From: Rhabdornis inornatus
Taxonomy: Eukaryota; Chordata; Aves; Passeriformes; Rhabdornithidae
Reading direction: 5' to 3'
NCBI GenBank assembly: GCA_013397075.1
Contig: VWZS01009631.1
Span: forward strand, 738,885 to 802,884
DNA length: 64,000 bases
A program made the position numbers and the translations under genes. The notes beneath the pieces are model-generated. The model saw only the letters and a program-made list of their open reading frames with translations. It did not search any database and was not told where the DNA came from. Below are positions 1-12,200 of the stretch, piece after piece (position 1 is the stretch's first letter; the number at the start of each line of letters is the position of its first letter).

Positions 1-3000
1 AAATTATTTCCTCTTGGGGATTCAAATGCTCTTACATTGTTGTAAAGTTGTTTGAAGTGCTGAGCACTTGCCCATGACAATAGATCTGTGTGGAGTTCAT
101 GCTATTACCAAATGAGTAATAAACTACACAAACACCTGCATTTTCTAAGTAACATATTCAGCTTTAAATACAGTACCAAGTTAGTGATGTACTCTTGTGT
201 CTTTGAGTGATAAGTCAGCAATCATCTTCCTGATGCTAAAAGATTCAGAAGGATTCTTTTGATTCTCTTTCATCATGGCTAGAATACAGGCAGGGAAGAA
301 TCTGACACTGGTTGTGGTAGCAAAAGCATTGGTGTCACTATGGGGGGGCAATCTTTTCTGCCAATCTCAACACGTCCATTTCATTACACTGATGACAGAA
401 ATAATTAATTTTTCATCTTTACATTTTTGGATACTGCAAGATATTCTGATCTCCTGGTAGCAATTCAGATGTTTAAGCATGGGTGGCTGTACACTCCATG
501 GTATCTGTGACATCCGTGATGAGTTGGCACATATGACAGGATCTTCATTGACTCATGCCTTTGTTTTCAAAGCAGCTGGAGGCTGAGAGATCTAAAATGG
601 CACCAGATACCCAGTCACAGCTCCCTACCTCTATTTGAAATGTCCATATTTTGCAGCTAGACACATATCAGTGGAGCTTGTTTTCTTTTAGGGTGTTTAA
701 AAATCTAATACAGCCTAATAAAAAGTGGATGATACATCTGAAGTAGATAAATAAACCATTTCAGACAAGATGGTCTTCAGACAACTCAGAACTGTTGTAA
801 GATTAGAACTGACAAAATGAGAACATAACAAAGAATAACAACCTGAACCTGCTAGCTAGAAACAATAACCAGAGCAAGGAGTCCTTGTTGCCTATACACC
901 TTCCAAGAAATCTCTCGCAAATCAGAATGGAGAACAAAGGAATTTCAGCTAAATCTTCAGCACCAATTCAACTGCAACAGTAAAGGCAGTATAAGGTCAC
1001 TCCCCACTTCCCTTCTTTGTCCTGCCAAACTCCCCACAATTTCTTAGCTGTTTTAGGTTTTGGTTCATAAGTCTCAATTTTGTTCACTTCATTAATTACA
1101 GGCAGCCATCCTAACTTCACTGCATGCAACATCTACGGCTTGTCTGTTTTCAGAGAACAGAGCTAGGATCTGACAACAGCAACTTCAGGAAATCTCAGAC
1201 AACTAGCAGTGTTCTTCCACAAATGGAGCAGTTATTACTATCCTTAACAGCACCAAAAAGACTGTCTGTATCATCCCTCTTTCTTTGGACTATGGGAAAG
1301 GAAATATTAGTTAGCAAATTAAAAACCTGTCACTTTATATGTCAAGTTGGGGAATATTCTTCCTCTCCTTTTTAGATTAGCAATAAAACAAATATCATGG
1401 TTGCTCACCAACTAGTCAGGTCAAAGGTTCTGTACTAAAACCACTTTCATCCTGACTGTAATTTTCTGTTAACTGCAAAACAAAAAACTTATTACCTACA
1501 TTTATTTGTTCAAATTAACCTCAGTCTAGTCCTTCCAATCCTTACAATATCCACCTCTTACCCCTGATTCTTCAGGTTGCTGCTTCTCTTTACTCTGTCA
1601 TGCATGCTCTGCTCCTCAGTCTAGCTTCAAAAAACAGCCTCAGACAGTATTTTTGTGAGTAAATAAAACACACTTAAATGGTGCAGCTTCCTTTGAAAGC
1701 CCCATGGCCATTCATCCCTCAGCAGTTGCCATTTTTCAGTAGGCTGTTTTCAAGACTGGGAGACAGTTACTATTGAAAATTTTATACAATTCAAAAGGCA
1801 CTGGTTTGGATCTCTTATTTTTTCAGCATTTACATATTGCAAGCTACACCTATTTATACAAGATAAGGATATGATCTATAAAAGATGCAACTGCAGCTTC
1901 TTCCTAATTAGTCAATATACCATTTCCCCTACCTAGAAGGGAAAAATGCCTTTCTGGCTCACTTAAGATAGTCTGAGAATGAGATTTGCTCAATATGAAT
2001 ATTTATAATACTTGAAAAACTACAGGCAAGTATGACAAATAAGTTGCAAAATGTGCTTGTTTAAACAATATGTCTCAGTGAATATCAGAGCACTTATTTG
2101 GTAGTATGAGTAGGAAGGTTTTCCCCTAGCACAGAGGATACTGAGTGTGCTGTGCACTGATCACATAACAGAGACAGAGGAAGAGGACAGTATGAAATGG
2201 ATAATAACATCACTAGGTTTGCTTTTAAAGTAAGGTATATGTGTAGGTATTCTTTACGTTGCATTTACAAGGCTGAAGTACATTAATAGCAGACTGCTAT
2301 GCATGTTTAGGTTTTCTCCAAATACACCATTTTCATGTGAATTATGGGCATTCACAGAATCCTTCTGTTTGTCTAACAGCTTCTAGGGGAACAAAAGTTT
2401 ATGCCATCATAAAATGATGTGTTCTCTGCTGTCTCATACCTACAATACCTGTATCTCTGGCATTATATTTACCATATTCCTTCTCGTGCCAACCTTCATA
2501 CCAACTAAACCAACGTCTCAGTGGAGAAAAGACTGGAAACAAAATAATTAATAGTGATGGAAAATGGACTTGTCAGTTATGTTCTATTCTCAGTATCATG
2601 AAACCCTTTCACAGCACAGCTGTCATGGCAAGACAAGATTTTTTTCTTCATTTATTTATGAGATCTGCCATCCTGAATTACAACCATTAAGTTATGCAGC
2701 CCATCTCTGACAGTCACAAACATCAGTAGGCATCCACATATATTCTCTAAGGTTACAAGTCTGCATAATTTAGTTGGTTAAGTTCAGGAAGAAAATAGAA
2801 AAGCCTATTAAAGCACCTAAACAATGCATTCAGCAGCACAATAATTTCACAGAGAGAGAAAAAAAGATAAATCTGAGAAGAGGAACTGGTGTTAGACTGA
2901 AGAAATCTCAAAGAATCAGGTTCCTTTGGATAGCTCATCGGGAGGAAAATGGTGTTTTGTCAAGGGGAAAGTCTAGAAGAGAGATTAATAATCATATTGT

Positions 3001-4297
3001 AGCTTTGTTAACCTGGAAGGTTGGGTTTTATTAGCTATGTGGTGCAGTATGCAGTCCATGCATTCGCAGCAGCACTATGGTATGTAACTGCCATACACAG
3101 AAGTTCCTGTGCAGAAAAGCAGTGTAACTCTGGGGGATATTGAGAATTCATCTGAAAGCTTCCACTGTGAAATATTTCTAGGATGTCACTTCACCCTGCC
3201 TCCAGAGTTAAGAGTGCATACATTTGAGGGGAAGAGGTTCAGAATAATGCTGGTACAGAAATAATTTCTGCAGCACACTACAGTGCTATATGGTCAGCTG
3301 GAGTTTCGATTGTTCAGGTGCAATGCATCAGTACACATAAAGGTGCTGTAACAAAACTACCCATGGATGTTATGTAAGCCTTCCTAGATTCTGAAGGCAT
3401 TGTGTAGACCAGTTCTCAAATACAAACTGAATGCTGTGGAGATATGCTTAATAAGGAGATCTATTTCCAAAGTAGAAGGGATGAGTAGTAGGAAAGAATA
3501 AAACAAGGTGGGCACTCTGTGGGTTCAAATGAAGGAGAAAGAGACAAACATGTCAGTTGGGTTGGGCAGGCACAGAGAAATCCTGGAAAAAATAGAATAA
3601 AGAAAAAGAAAGCCTGGATTCCAAGGTTTGTCGAGAAGCAAAAGGGAACCAGCAGCTAAACTCAGTGATGGCACTTGCATGGCTCTGGGAAGAAGAGGGA
3701 TATTCTTAGGGAAGAACACACAGGATATGGCACAGTTGCTTAACTGTAGGAAAAAAACTATAAGGAAGGGGAACAGAAAATCTATATTCATATCTAACTT
3801 CAAAGAAATCTTTACAGGAATTGGAATTCAATTGCATGCCTGGGACCATAATAAGCAATACTGTGCTCATCATCACTGACTCTTCTTATTCCACCTGCAG
3901 CTTAAGGGATACAGTGTCTGAACCAACCTAATTTGCACCCAATAATGATGTATTTAGATTAATTTATATAGATAATGGAAGATTTAAAACTTGCTTGTGC
4001 AAAGAGTGGTATGCACAAAAGTAATCTTCACAACCCCTTCTAGAAGCAATGGTTTCTATAGCCTGAAATGATACTGAGATTGACATGATCTTGGCTCCCT
4101 AATTACATCAGAGTAGGATTTTCTACTCCTAATGCTTAAGTGCATGTCAATATCAAGACAGATTGCAATATGCATATTACTATGCCAAGAAATCACTTTA
4201 AAATTATTCAATGTAATCTGTTAATAATTGAGTAACTTCTGGTAAAGAATTATTAAAACAACATGAATTCGTCACTTTGAAAAAAGAATTAATAAAA

Positions 4298-4345
4298 ACC
4301 AAAAAGGTATATAAAATTCCTTTATATACCAAAAAGGTATATAAA
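4298..4345. repeat. Direct repeat with embedded perfect hairpin
   Basis: accaaaaaggtatataaa occurs at 4298-4315 and again at 4328-4345 (30-base period). Between them, ggtatataaa at 4306-4315 and tttatatacc at 4321-4330 are perfect reverse complements around a 5-base loop (attcc). The two descriptions overlap, so the piece may have arisen by duplication of one arm. Confidence 0.9.
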
Positions 4346-5864
4346 GATCTAAGCAACCTCACCCTGAGAAATAACTGAACTTCTGTATTCTAAGATAACT
4401 ATCATATAATGCTTGTATTTTGAAGAATACTGGATTGCTTTCTAAATCACATTCCTTTCATCCACAATGCTTATTCTGTTTTCCTTTTAAAAACAGTAGG
4501 TTTTATCTGGTCAAATTTAGGGTTCTCTTTTCCTAGCAAAAATAACATTTTAATATTTAATATGCACATTAAAACTGATGGGCATCAGTGTTCCAGACAG
4601 GTTTCACTAACTGGAGATGTATTTGCTACCCAGGGTAGGGAAAAAACAGGAGGAAGAGAGTGCAGAAATAAGAGTTGCTATGCCAACCTAGAAATGCTAA
4701 TGGCATGACAAATACAAAAAGGTCACATAAAAAAATAAAATCTCTGATCAAGAAGTACTTGTATTTAATTTAATAAACAATGCAGCTACGCTATTTACAT
4801 TCCTTCAAAACAATTCAGTTTAAAAATAAAAAAATACAGCACAGTACCACACTGAAAATCAGGTTGTCTTTGTCCTTCCTTTGATTTATCATTTTAATGC
4901 CTTATTCTTCATCATCCATATCAAAAATATGGTGTTTTAGGAAAGTGTTACATATGAATGCAGAATGAATTTAGCTGCAAGTAGATCACGTAAAGATCGG
5001 GGTAGTATTTAAATACAGAGTAAAAAGTAAAATTTAAAAATTAGTAAAAAGTGCATCATGTCTAGTTTTACATTAATTAGATCATGCAACAAGATTTTTC
5101 TGTCTTTTTGAGGTACAATTCGGTAACAAACTCAAAACCCATATTCTACTTAAAATGGTAAAATGCTAAACGCAATTTTTAAAGAAATCTTTTAGGAGGA
5201 TTTTCAGACAATTTTCAAATATTTGGATGTGCTTGATTAAAAACTAAAAAAAAAAATCCCAACTGTTCTGAATATTCTTCCTCTAGTCTTGTAAGGTGTA
5301 TTATGGCAGATATAAGTAATGACTCCTGTACTCTCAAATATAAGAAGGTGCATGCAGTGCAATCTTTTACATCAAATTCCTGCAACTGAGACTGTAAGCT
5401 CACCAAAAACACAGCATGGGTTTTCTTTCTTACTTGAATTATGGTTTCAATCTGGTTGAAATACCAACCATCTAAAATTACTATTTTCTTTGTCTATCTA
5501 GTACTCCAAAGAGAGCACTAACAGAATGCCAATGAATTTTCCTGGGTCAAACTCATGTCTTCAACAGGGCAAAGGAGCAGTACTGGCATGTAGACAGACT
5601 ACCTGTGGACATCAGAGCATCCTCAAAAAGCTCATGGGAGAAAAGGGAATGGCTGGGCCACAGCAAACACTGAAAATTTCAAATATATGCAGTGCTCTGA
5701 ACAATTTATCATCAACTTTTTGAGTGGGCAACAGAAAACACAGAAATTTTACAGTATAACTTGATATTTCTAGCATAGAATTGCAGATCCAAGATAAAGT
5801 TTTACATAAGCTTTGGTTGAGCATTTCAAAGAGAAATGAGTTGCTCAACCTTTTGAAGATCGCC

Positions 5865-5990
5865 CATGGCTAATTAAAGACCTGCCAAGGCTTTACTAAC
5901 AATTAAAAACTTGTCTTTAAAATCCCCAAAGAGGAAAATGCAAACAGCTGTTTTAATTAGCAAAACAGCAGATACTAATTAGCTTCTGTA
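5865..5990. promoter_or_regulatory. Candidate intronic enhancer with clustered homeodomain sites
   Basis: Within about 115 bases there are TAATTA at 5871-5876, an E-box CAGCTG at 5945-5950, TAATTAG at 5954-5960 and the palindromic CTAATTAG at 5975-5982. The compact mix of homeodomain and bHLH motifs resembles neural enhancers. This is inference from motifs alone, and such motifs are common in AT-rich DNA. Confidence 0.3.
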
Positions 5991-8989
5991 ACGGAGTTTG
6001 CTGATCCTTTAAGGACAGGACCAGTTTCAGCCCAAGTTTGTTACCGATATAAACTACAAGTAGAAGGTCTGGAATCAGATGCTGCAGGAAAAGCTTCTAA
6101 TTCCTTGTGAAATTAATATTTCCCAACTTCAAGTACACAAAAGAGAGATTTTTATTTTGAGTAAACCTTCATGCTTATCCATCTTTTAGTTTCTTATCTT
6201 TCCAGAACTGAGTCGTGTACAGACATTTGAGCAGGGAGTGAGAGGACTTGAAATGTCTTGTGACGATCCCATGGGGATGATAATTGTGACATCTCATCTT
6301 CTGGGCAAAAGGCCACTGTATCTGGACACAGTAATGCTAATATGTGCACATTTGCACAGCTAGCCCATGGAGTTCAGGTTGCATCAAGTCTGTTGTGAAA
6401 GCGCTGGGCAGCTGATTTGGGCAGCTGATGTAGAGCTGTTGCAACTGAGCACATCTTTCAGTTCTCCCAGCCTTTTGGGACTGCTTCTGAATAACTAAGA
6501 AATCTCAGATGAAAGAGAAAGGAATGGAGAGAACAGGAGAGGCTGGAATTACTCTTTTCCTGTGTTCAGAGCACAGACCCTTGGATAGCAGCACATATGC
6601 CCTTACAAGTTAATCAACATGCATTGGTTGTCAGTACACTGCCATTTCTAAAAATCAGTTTCAAAGTTAAAAAATGTAAGTCCCATCCCATAAGAGCTGT
6701 ATGTCTACAGCTGGGCATTTTGCTGTTAGTGGGGTCAGTTACTGTGGGCACGATTGATAATAAACAGGAACATGGTGCAAGTAGAAGATACAGTATAAGT
6801 GCCAAATGTGAGATGTAATACAGGAGCTCAAAAGTCAATCTATTTGTACTATCTACACAGAGTGAAAGAATAACTGAAAATATAGGTATGAAATAATGAA
6901 CTCAAATAACTACAAAATACTATATCAAATAAGTTTTATATGAGTGATACCAAATAATTTTGATATATGTGTTGGAAAACAACAGGCAGTGGTGAAATCT
7001 TTCTTCCAAACATGTGGAAGACACTTATCTTTCAGGAGGTGTGTTTTGAAAAATCTAAAACTGTTGTGCTGGTATTCCAATACTGTAGGCCAGGACAGGT
7101 CAATAGGTATAACTGGAGGATGACAAATGCTGCTCTTTTACCATTCTGTGTGCTCTGCACATTTTATATCCATTGCATCAGTTACCAAGAGCAGGCAGCA
7201 ATAAAACATCACCCTTCAAAAACCAGTCTGGGATTCTGATTATTGAATGGCATTCTAACTAAAACCAACAGCATTCATTTGTTAACATGAGGATTATAAT
7301 GAGAAAATATTTTCACAAAATACAGACATTACTATGATTGTATCCCTACAAGCAGGACTGTTAAACTCGTTTCTCTGAAATCTCTAGCAATATTATGGGA
7401 TTCAGCTAACCATGAATACAGCTACCCAGGAACCCATGTTTCTACTTGTGTTTATGCTTTCCATGACATATTTTAATATCTCAGCTCCACCTGATAAATG
7501 TTTTCTAAATAATTTTTTCTTTGTATAGAATTTGAACAACTGATTTTTCAAAATGGTAGGAGGATGTCATGTTCTTTTTTCCTTTGAGACAACTACTTTG
7601 AAGTGGTAAAGGAAAAGAAAAAAATCCACAAAGACTGTACTATATGAAGGTCATCAGAGTAAAATACCTACTTCATAGAAGGTGAGTAAAGTTAAATAAG
7701 AGGATATAACCTCAACTGCATGCATGGTCTATTCTTGATGTCTGTTGCTTTCTCTTCAAATTAATATTCCTTTGTCTACTGATTAAACTCTTAGAGAGGA
7801 ATAATATTTTCAAATATTATGATGAGAGTATGTCATGGCAGAACTATAATTTCTCTAATTGTTCTGTGTACTAAGGTATATAATGTACATTCAAATTCAG
7901 GATTTGCTAACTATTTTTCTAGCGATAATATACACAAAGCTCAAATGTTTTCTCTGTTGCTGTGTTCTGTTTTTCCCAGCTTAAAATGCAAATGAGACAT
8001 TTGGTTGAGACACTCCTGTTTTTCCAGTGAACAGAAGATGTGGCACTGTTCAAGCACTGTTGCTTTAGGGCCCCACCCAGCTCATGCAGAGGGTTCAAAT
8101 GGGTTCAGTGAAATAATAGAGACATTCCTGGAGAGGAATTTTCATTGAAAATGCTTTTTAATGACATTTTATTTGTTGATGTGACCAAGCTTAACTGGCC
8201 TCAGAACAGACTAGGATCTTGTCCTTTACTAGAACAACACTTTTGTTCTCGTATCACAGAAACAGGTCTATGAGGCTTTACTTCTCAATGAAACAATAGT
8301 GATAAAAGCAATTCACTTTTTATTCCCCAAGTAGATTAGTGCCTGTCTAAACTTCACAAAGTAAAGCTGTTTAAATGGAGTTAGATTAAAAATCTTTGTA
8401 TTAAGAACAAATTGATTATGAGCTACTGAGATGCATCTAACAACTCCAAATCCACTTCAGCTCTTGTGGATTAAGCTTGGACCTTAAATGGCAGAGAGGT
8501 TAAAATAAAGGAGGTACATCAACTTCTAACCTTTTAAAAAGGTGAATATTTCAATTTGGAAAAAAGAAACAACCAAAAAAACAAAGCAAGACAAATATGA
8601 TATACAGACATTACCTGAACATCCGATTACCATTGAAAGATTATGAATCATAAGTACAAGTTTATAGGAAGAGACCATGTGTTAAGTATCATTAAATAAA
8701 ATGAATAGAGACCTAAAACCAAGGTTCCTTTAAGTCCTGTTTTTAATTCTAGGATTTTCAAGTTAATTATGTTGAAGCTTTTCCAAACCTCAAGTCTGAA
8801 AATATATTTTTTACTATCTTAAGTAAAGGTGTCCTGCTTGTACACATCCCCCCAGTTCCATAAGACAGCATAATGATTGAAAAGCTTCCACATGCTGCAG
8901 CTACTGCAAACTTTTCCTGCTGTGCTCCTTGCAGAGAAAACAATCTATGGAAAAAAATCCCCTAACAGTTTAACAGAAGTCTTACTTAC

Positions 8990-9235
8990 GAGTACTTTGT
9001 CAGCAGCTCCAAATTATTATGCATGTTGATTGGATACGTCTCACTGAGATGAAACAGCTTCTCTAAGGCCTCATAAATGAAAATGATGCAGATAAGAGAA
9101 GCAAAGGCTTCTTCAGTAAACCGGGTAATGTAGCAGACTAGGGAGCTTGCATCAGTTGCAACAAGGATGATGCACAGGATTGCAGTCCACAGCCCAATGC
9201 TGGCTCTCAGAGAAAGGTATGACAACCCATACTCT
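8990..9235 (-). CDS. SLC4A10: SLC4A10 coding exon: TM4-TM6 and start of extracellular loop
   Basis: This is the largest exon, 246 bases, about residues 553-635. It reads EYGLSYLSLRASIGLWTAIL, then CIILVATDASSLVCYITRFT, EEAFASLICIIFIYEALEKL and FHLSETYPINMHNNLELLTKYS. The two hydrophobic segments either side of ATDASSLVCYITRFTEEAF are TM5 and TM6. The run after EKLF opens the large extracellular loop and carries the best paralogue-diagnostic residues (YPINMHN), pointing to SLC4A10. The acceptor is ttcttcattttag|AGAGTA and the donor TC|gtaagtaag, leaving the final Ser codon split. The next exon, which should start with the loop cysteines, was not found in 1-8989. Confidence 0.97.
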
Positions 9236-12200
9236 CTAAAATGAAGAAAAAAAAAAACCCACTCTTAACCTTTTGTCCAGCCACAGTAAATAGAGACAAG
9301 GCAGCTCCAAAATTTCCTTTCTGGGGGCAGTCTGAATCAGAAATTATAGACTTACTGTGAACAGAAAATCCTATCAAATCACCTCCTGACCAGAGCTCTT
9401 CCCCCAGTTAACAGGACACAAAGAGCTCTATCTCTATTAAAGTGATCACGTGAGCAGCTTTGAGAGTAGTCACACACGTGAAGTGTAGAAGGTCCACTCA
9501 CTCTTTATCCCATACCCTGCTTTGTGAACAACCAACACCTGTCAATTTCTTTTTAAGCTGTGAAAGAGTAGCTATAACAACTTTCATCAAAATTCTGTAA
9601 GCTTATTGCATATGATAATAGAGCTCCAAACACACCGTGTGACATTATCACAGCAAACTGAAAGGTCTGTCTGAAGGTGTGAGAAAATTTGAGTGCTAAG
9701 TAGGGTTTCCTACTCTGTGTTGTGCAGAAGATGCTGGTACAGAAGTCCCTGTCACAGCAATGAGGCAGAAAAGCAGACTGGGTAGCAGAGAAGCATGATG
9801 GGTTCCAAATGGAGACAATTTTAACCCACACTGTGGCAGAGATATGTCAAGTACAGCACATTAGTCTAAACGTGGCTCTTCTGGCATGACACTTCACTCA
9901 CTGTCACATTCCCAGGTGAGGGAGTGGCATGGTCTGTATCAGTGACTATTGAAAGAGGGCACCACTTCTACTGCATTTACTTGCTTGGTGAGAGGCAACA
10001 CCTTTCGAGTTAGGGATGAGATAAACCACTGATTTAAACATATTGTCACAGAGTAGAGAATGAGAACATTTCAAAAACAAACAAACAAACACACAAAAAC
10101 CCCACAAACATCCTGGAGCTGTCATTCCCTTCAAAACAGTTGAGGGAAGAGGTAAGGGAGGAAGGAGATTTTCAAAGCAACAAAATCCCAAAATTTAAGA
10201 AAATTCACCTTTCTGCATTACCAATTCACTGCACAGTTTCTGGACTCTGCAACATGATAAAGGCAATAATTTATCTTGTAGTGCACCGCTTAGGATTTCA
10301 ACTTTGGGATGTCTCTACTTTTACCTAACAACAAATGAAGGATGATGTATATAATGATCTTCACTTACTTGCAAAATTTGAATAAGATCTTCTCAAACAC
10401 TAAAACTGGTCCTGTGCTGCCAAGTATGGTGAGAGGCTGTCCACCAAAAAGAGAGTAGGCAATTCCAGTCATGGATGCTCCAAACAGCGATTCTATTGCA
10501 CTCTGAATATGATACAGAGAGAAGTGTCCATAAATTTTCAAACAGGTTCTTTTTGCAATGTCTTAGTCTGTAGCCTTCTAAACATTGAAAAACCAATATA
10601 CAAAGGTGATTCATGCAACAGGAAGGAAATACTAACCACAAAACTAGGAATGTAAGTTTGTTTTAAAAGTTCAGATTTAACACATACTATACGACCTTCA
10701 GTTGCTTCTCCCAGCAGACCACCAAACGTGATGACAGGAGACATGCAAGCACAGTAGAGAAACAAAAATGATGCCAGACACTGCAGACTGAGAGCATCCC
10801 TGAAGTCACTCCAGAAGAAGGGAGCTTTTCTTTTGATATCTAAAATTAATCCTCCAAAAAATCTAAAGAAAACATAGAAGAGCTCAAATTAATTAAGGTG
10901 GCACACAAAACTTTCTTCTACAATATTGCTTCAACCACACTGCAGAGAAGCTACTGTTCCTTGATGAAATGATCCATACTCCTATGTTTCACCATTCATA
11001 AAAAAAATAAGTTAGAGGAAGCCTGTCTTTGTAACTTCAACCAGGAAATAATTGCAGTTTTAAAACAAACTGATTTCCATGTCTCTTTTATAAATTCTTC
11101 AACTAATCATCCCGAGCCCAAAGTTCCAAACAGTTGCTTGCTCCCATGCACTAAATCAAACTGTTTATTACATGAAATAATTCTTTACATTTTTTTAATT
11201 AGGGAGGTATCACAGTGCCTATGTGCCCACACATTTATATATAGAGCTTAGCATTCTTTATTTGAGAACCTGTTCCTAAAGACAGAAATGAATATATGTT
11301 ACCATTTTTCAAGGACAAGAACTGTCATCTTTTGTCATTTAAACTGTGTCAAGTATAATCAAATATTTAGGAACAGACGTTCCCTTACAAAATACCATAC
11401 AGCTAAAGTAAATAACCCCACAATGCTCTTTTCCTCACAAGCACACAATGTATCAGATGCTGCTGAGGTAAAGAAGAAGGTGTAGTGCTACTACTTCCTA
11501 AATATTAAAACAATCCTTCAAGCTGTCAATTAGCAGGTTCTCTGGTGAGAGAACAACTTCCAGCCAGACAGGCCATCATCTCCCCTGCCCCAGTGTACAT
11601 CAGCACTGCAGCTCAATCTTTAGCTTCATGCTAAAGGCAGGAACAATATTTAAATATCAGGAGGCAGCAAACATCTATTGCTCAACTACACTGCACTAAG
11701 GCAGCCACTGACAACTGATGCATTTACACCATATTAGATGAGAGAAAATAAGTATTCCTTGGGGCAAATTCTTCATTCTGATATATATTGCAGCCACCAG
11801 GGTAACCACAGCCTCATGTACCAGGACGTATTATGGGTTACTGAGGTAAAAAAGAAACACTAGAGCTGCACAACCCAGAAACTTCAACTACAGAACAGCT
11901 GTAAGTATTCATAATATATGGCACAATACTATACCAAGTTTTCCTTCGTCTTGTACAAAACCAAGAAACATTAATCCAGTTTAAGAGAGATCTGGCCTTG
12001 GTAAATATTGGAGAAAGGAGATGCAATAAATACAATGAAAAAACTCAGACCCTCTTTCCTTCTCCTGCTCTCTGCAAATGAGCATGTATTGTCCTCTTCA
12101 GCTACATGGCACATGCAAATCAGGAGAAATGCCTGAAAGAAATCATGAGCCAAGACACTTCTGAGAGAGAACCAGACCCTTGTGATTCCTTTTGAACATC

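Larger units (their letters stand above)
1..8989. other. Intron of SLC4A10 (incomplete at the window edge)
   Basis: No exon, RNA gene or recognisable transposon was found in these 8,989 bases. The next SLC4A10 exon (the loop beginning with Cys residues) was searched for by eye on the minus strand and not seen. Notable local structures, listed separately, are the hairpin/direct repeat at 4298-4345 and the enhancer-like blocks near 5870-5985 and 7975-8210. Short open frames here have no family resemblance. Confidence 0.8.

Noticed and set aside
8041..8110. Possible next SLC4A10 exon (extracellular loop) in a GC-richer stretch with gggccccacccagctc
   Set aside because: Neither strand reads as the expected Cys-containing loop, and no acceptor with the right phase is present.
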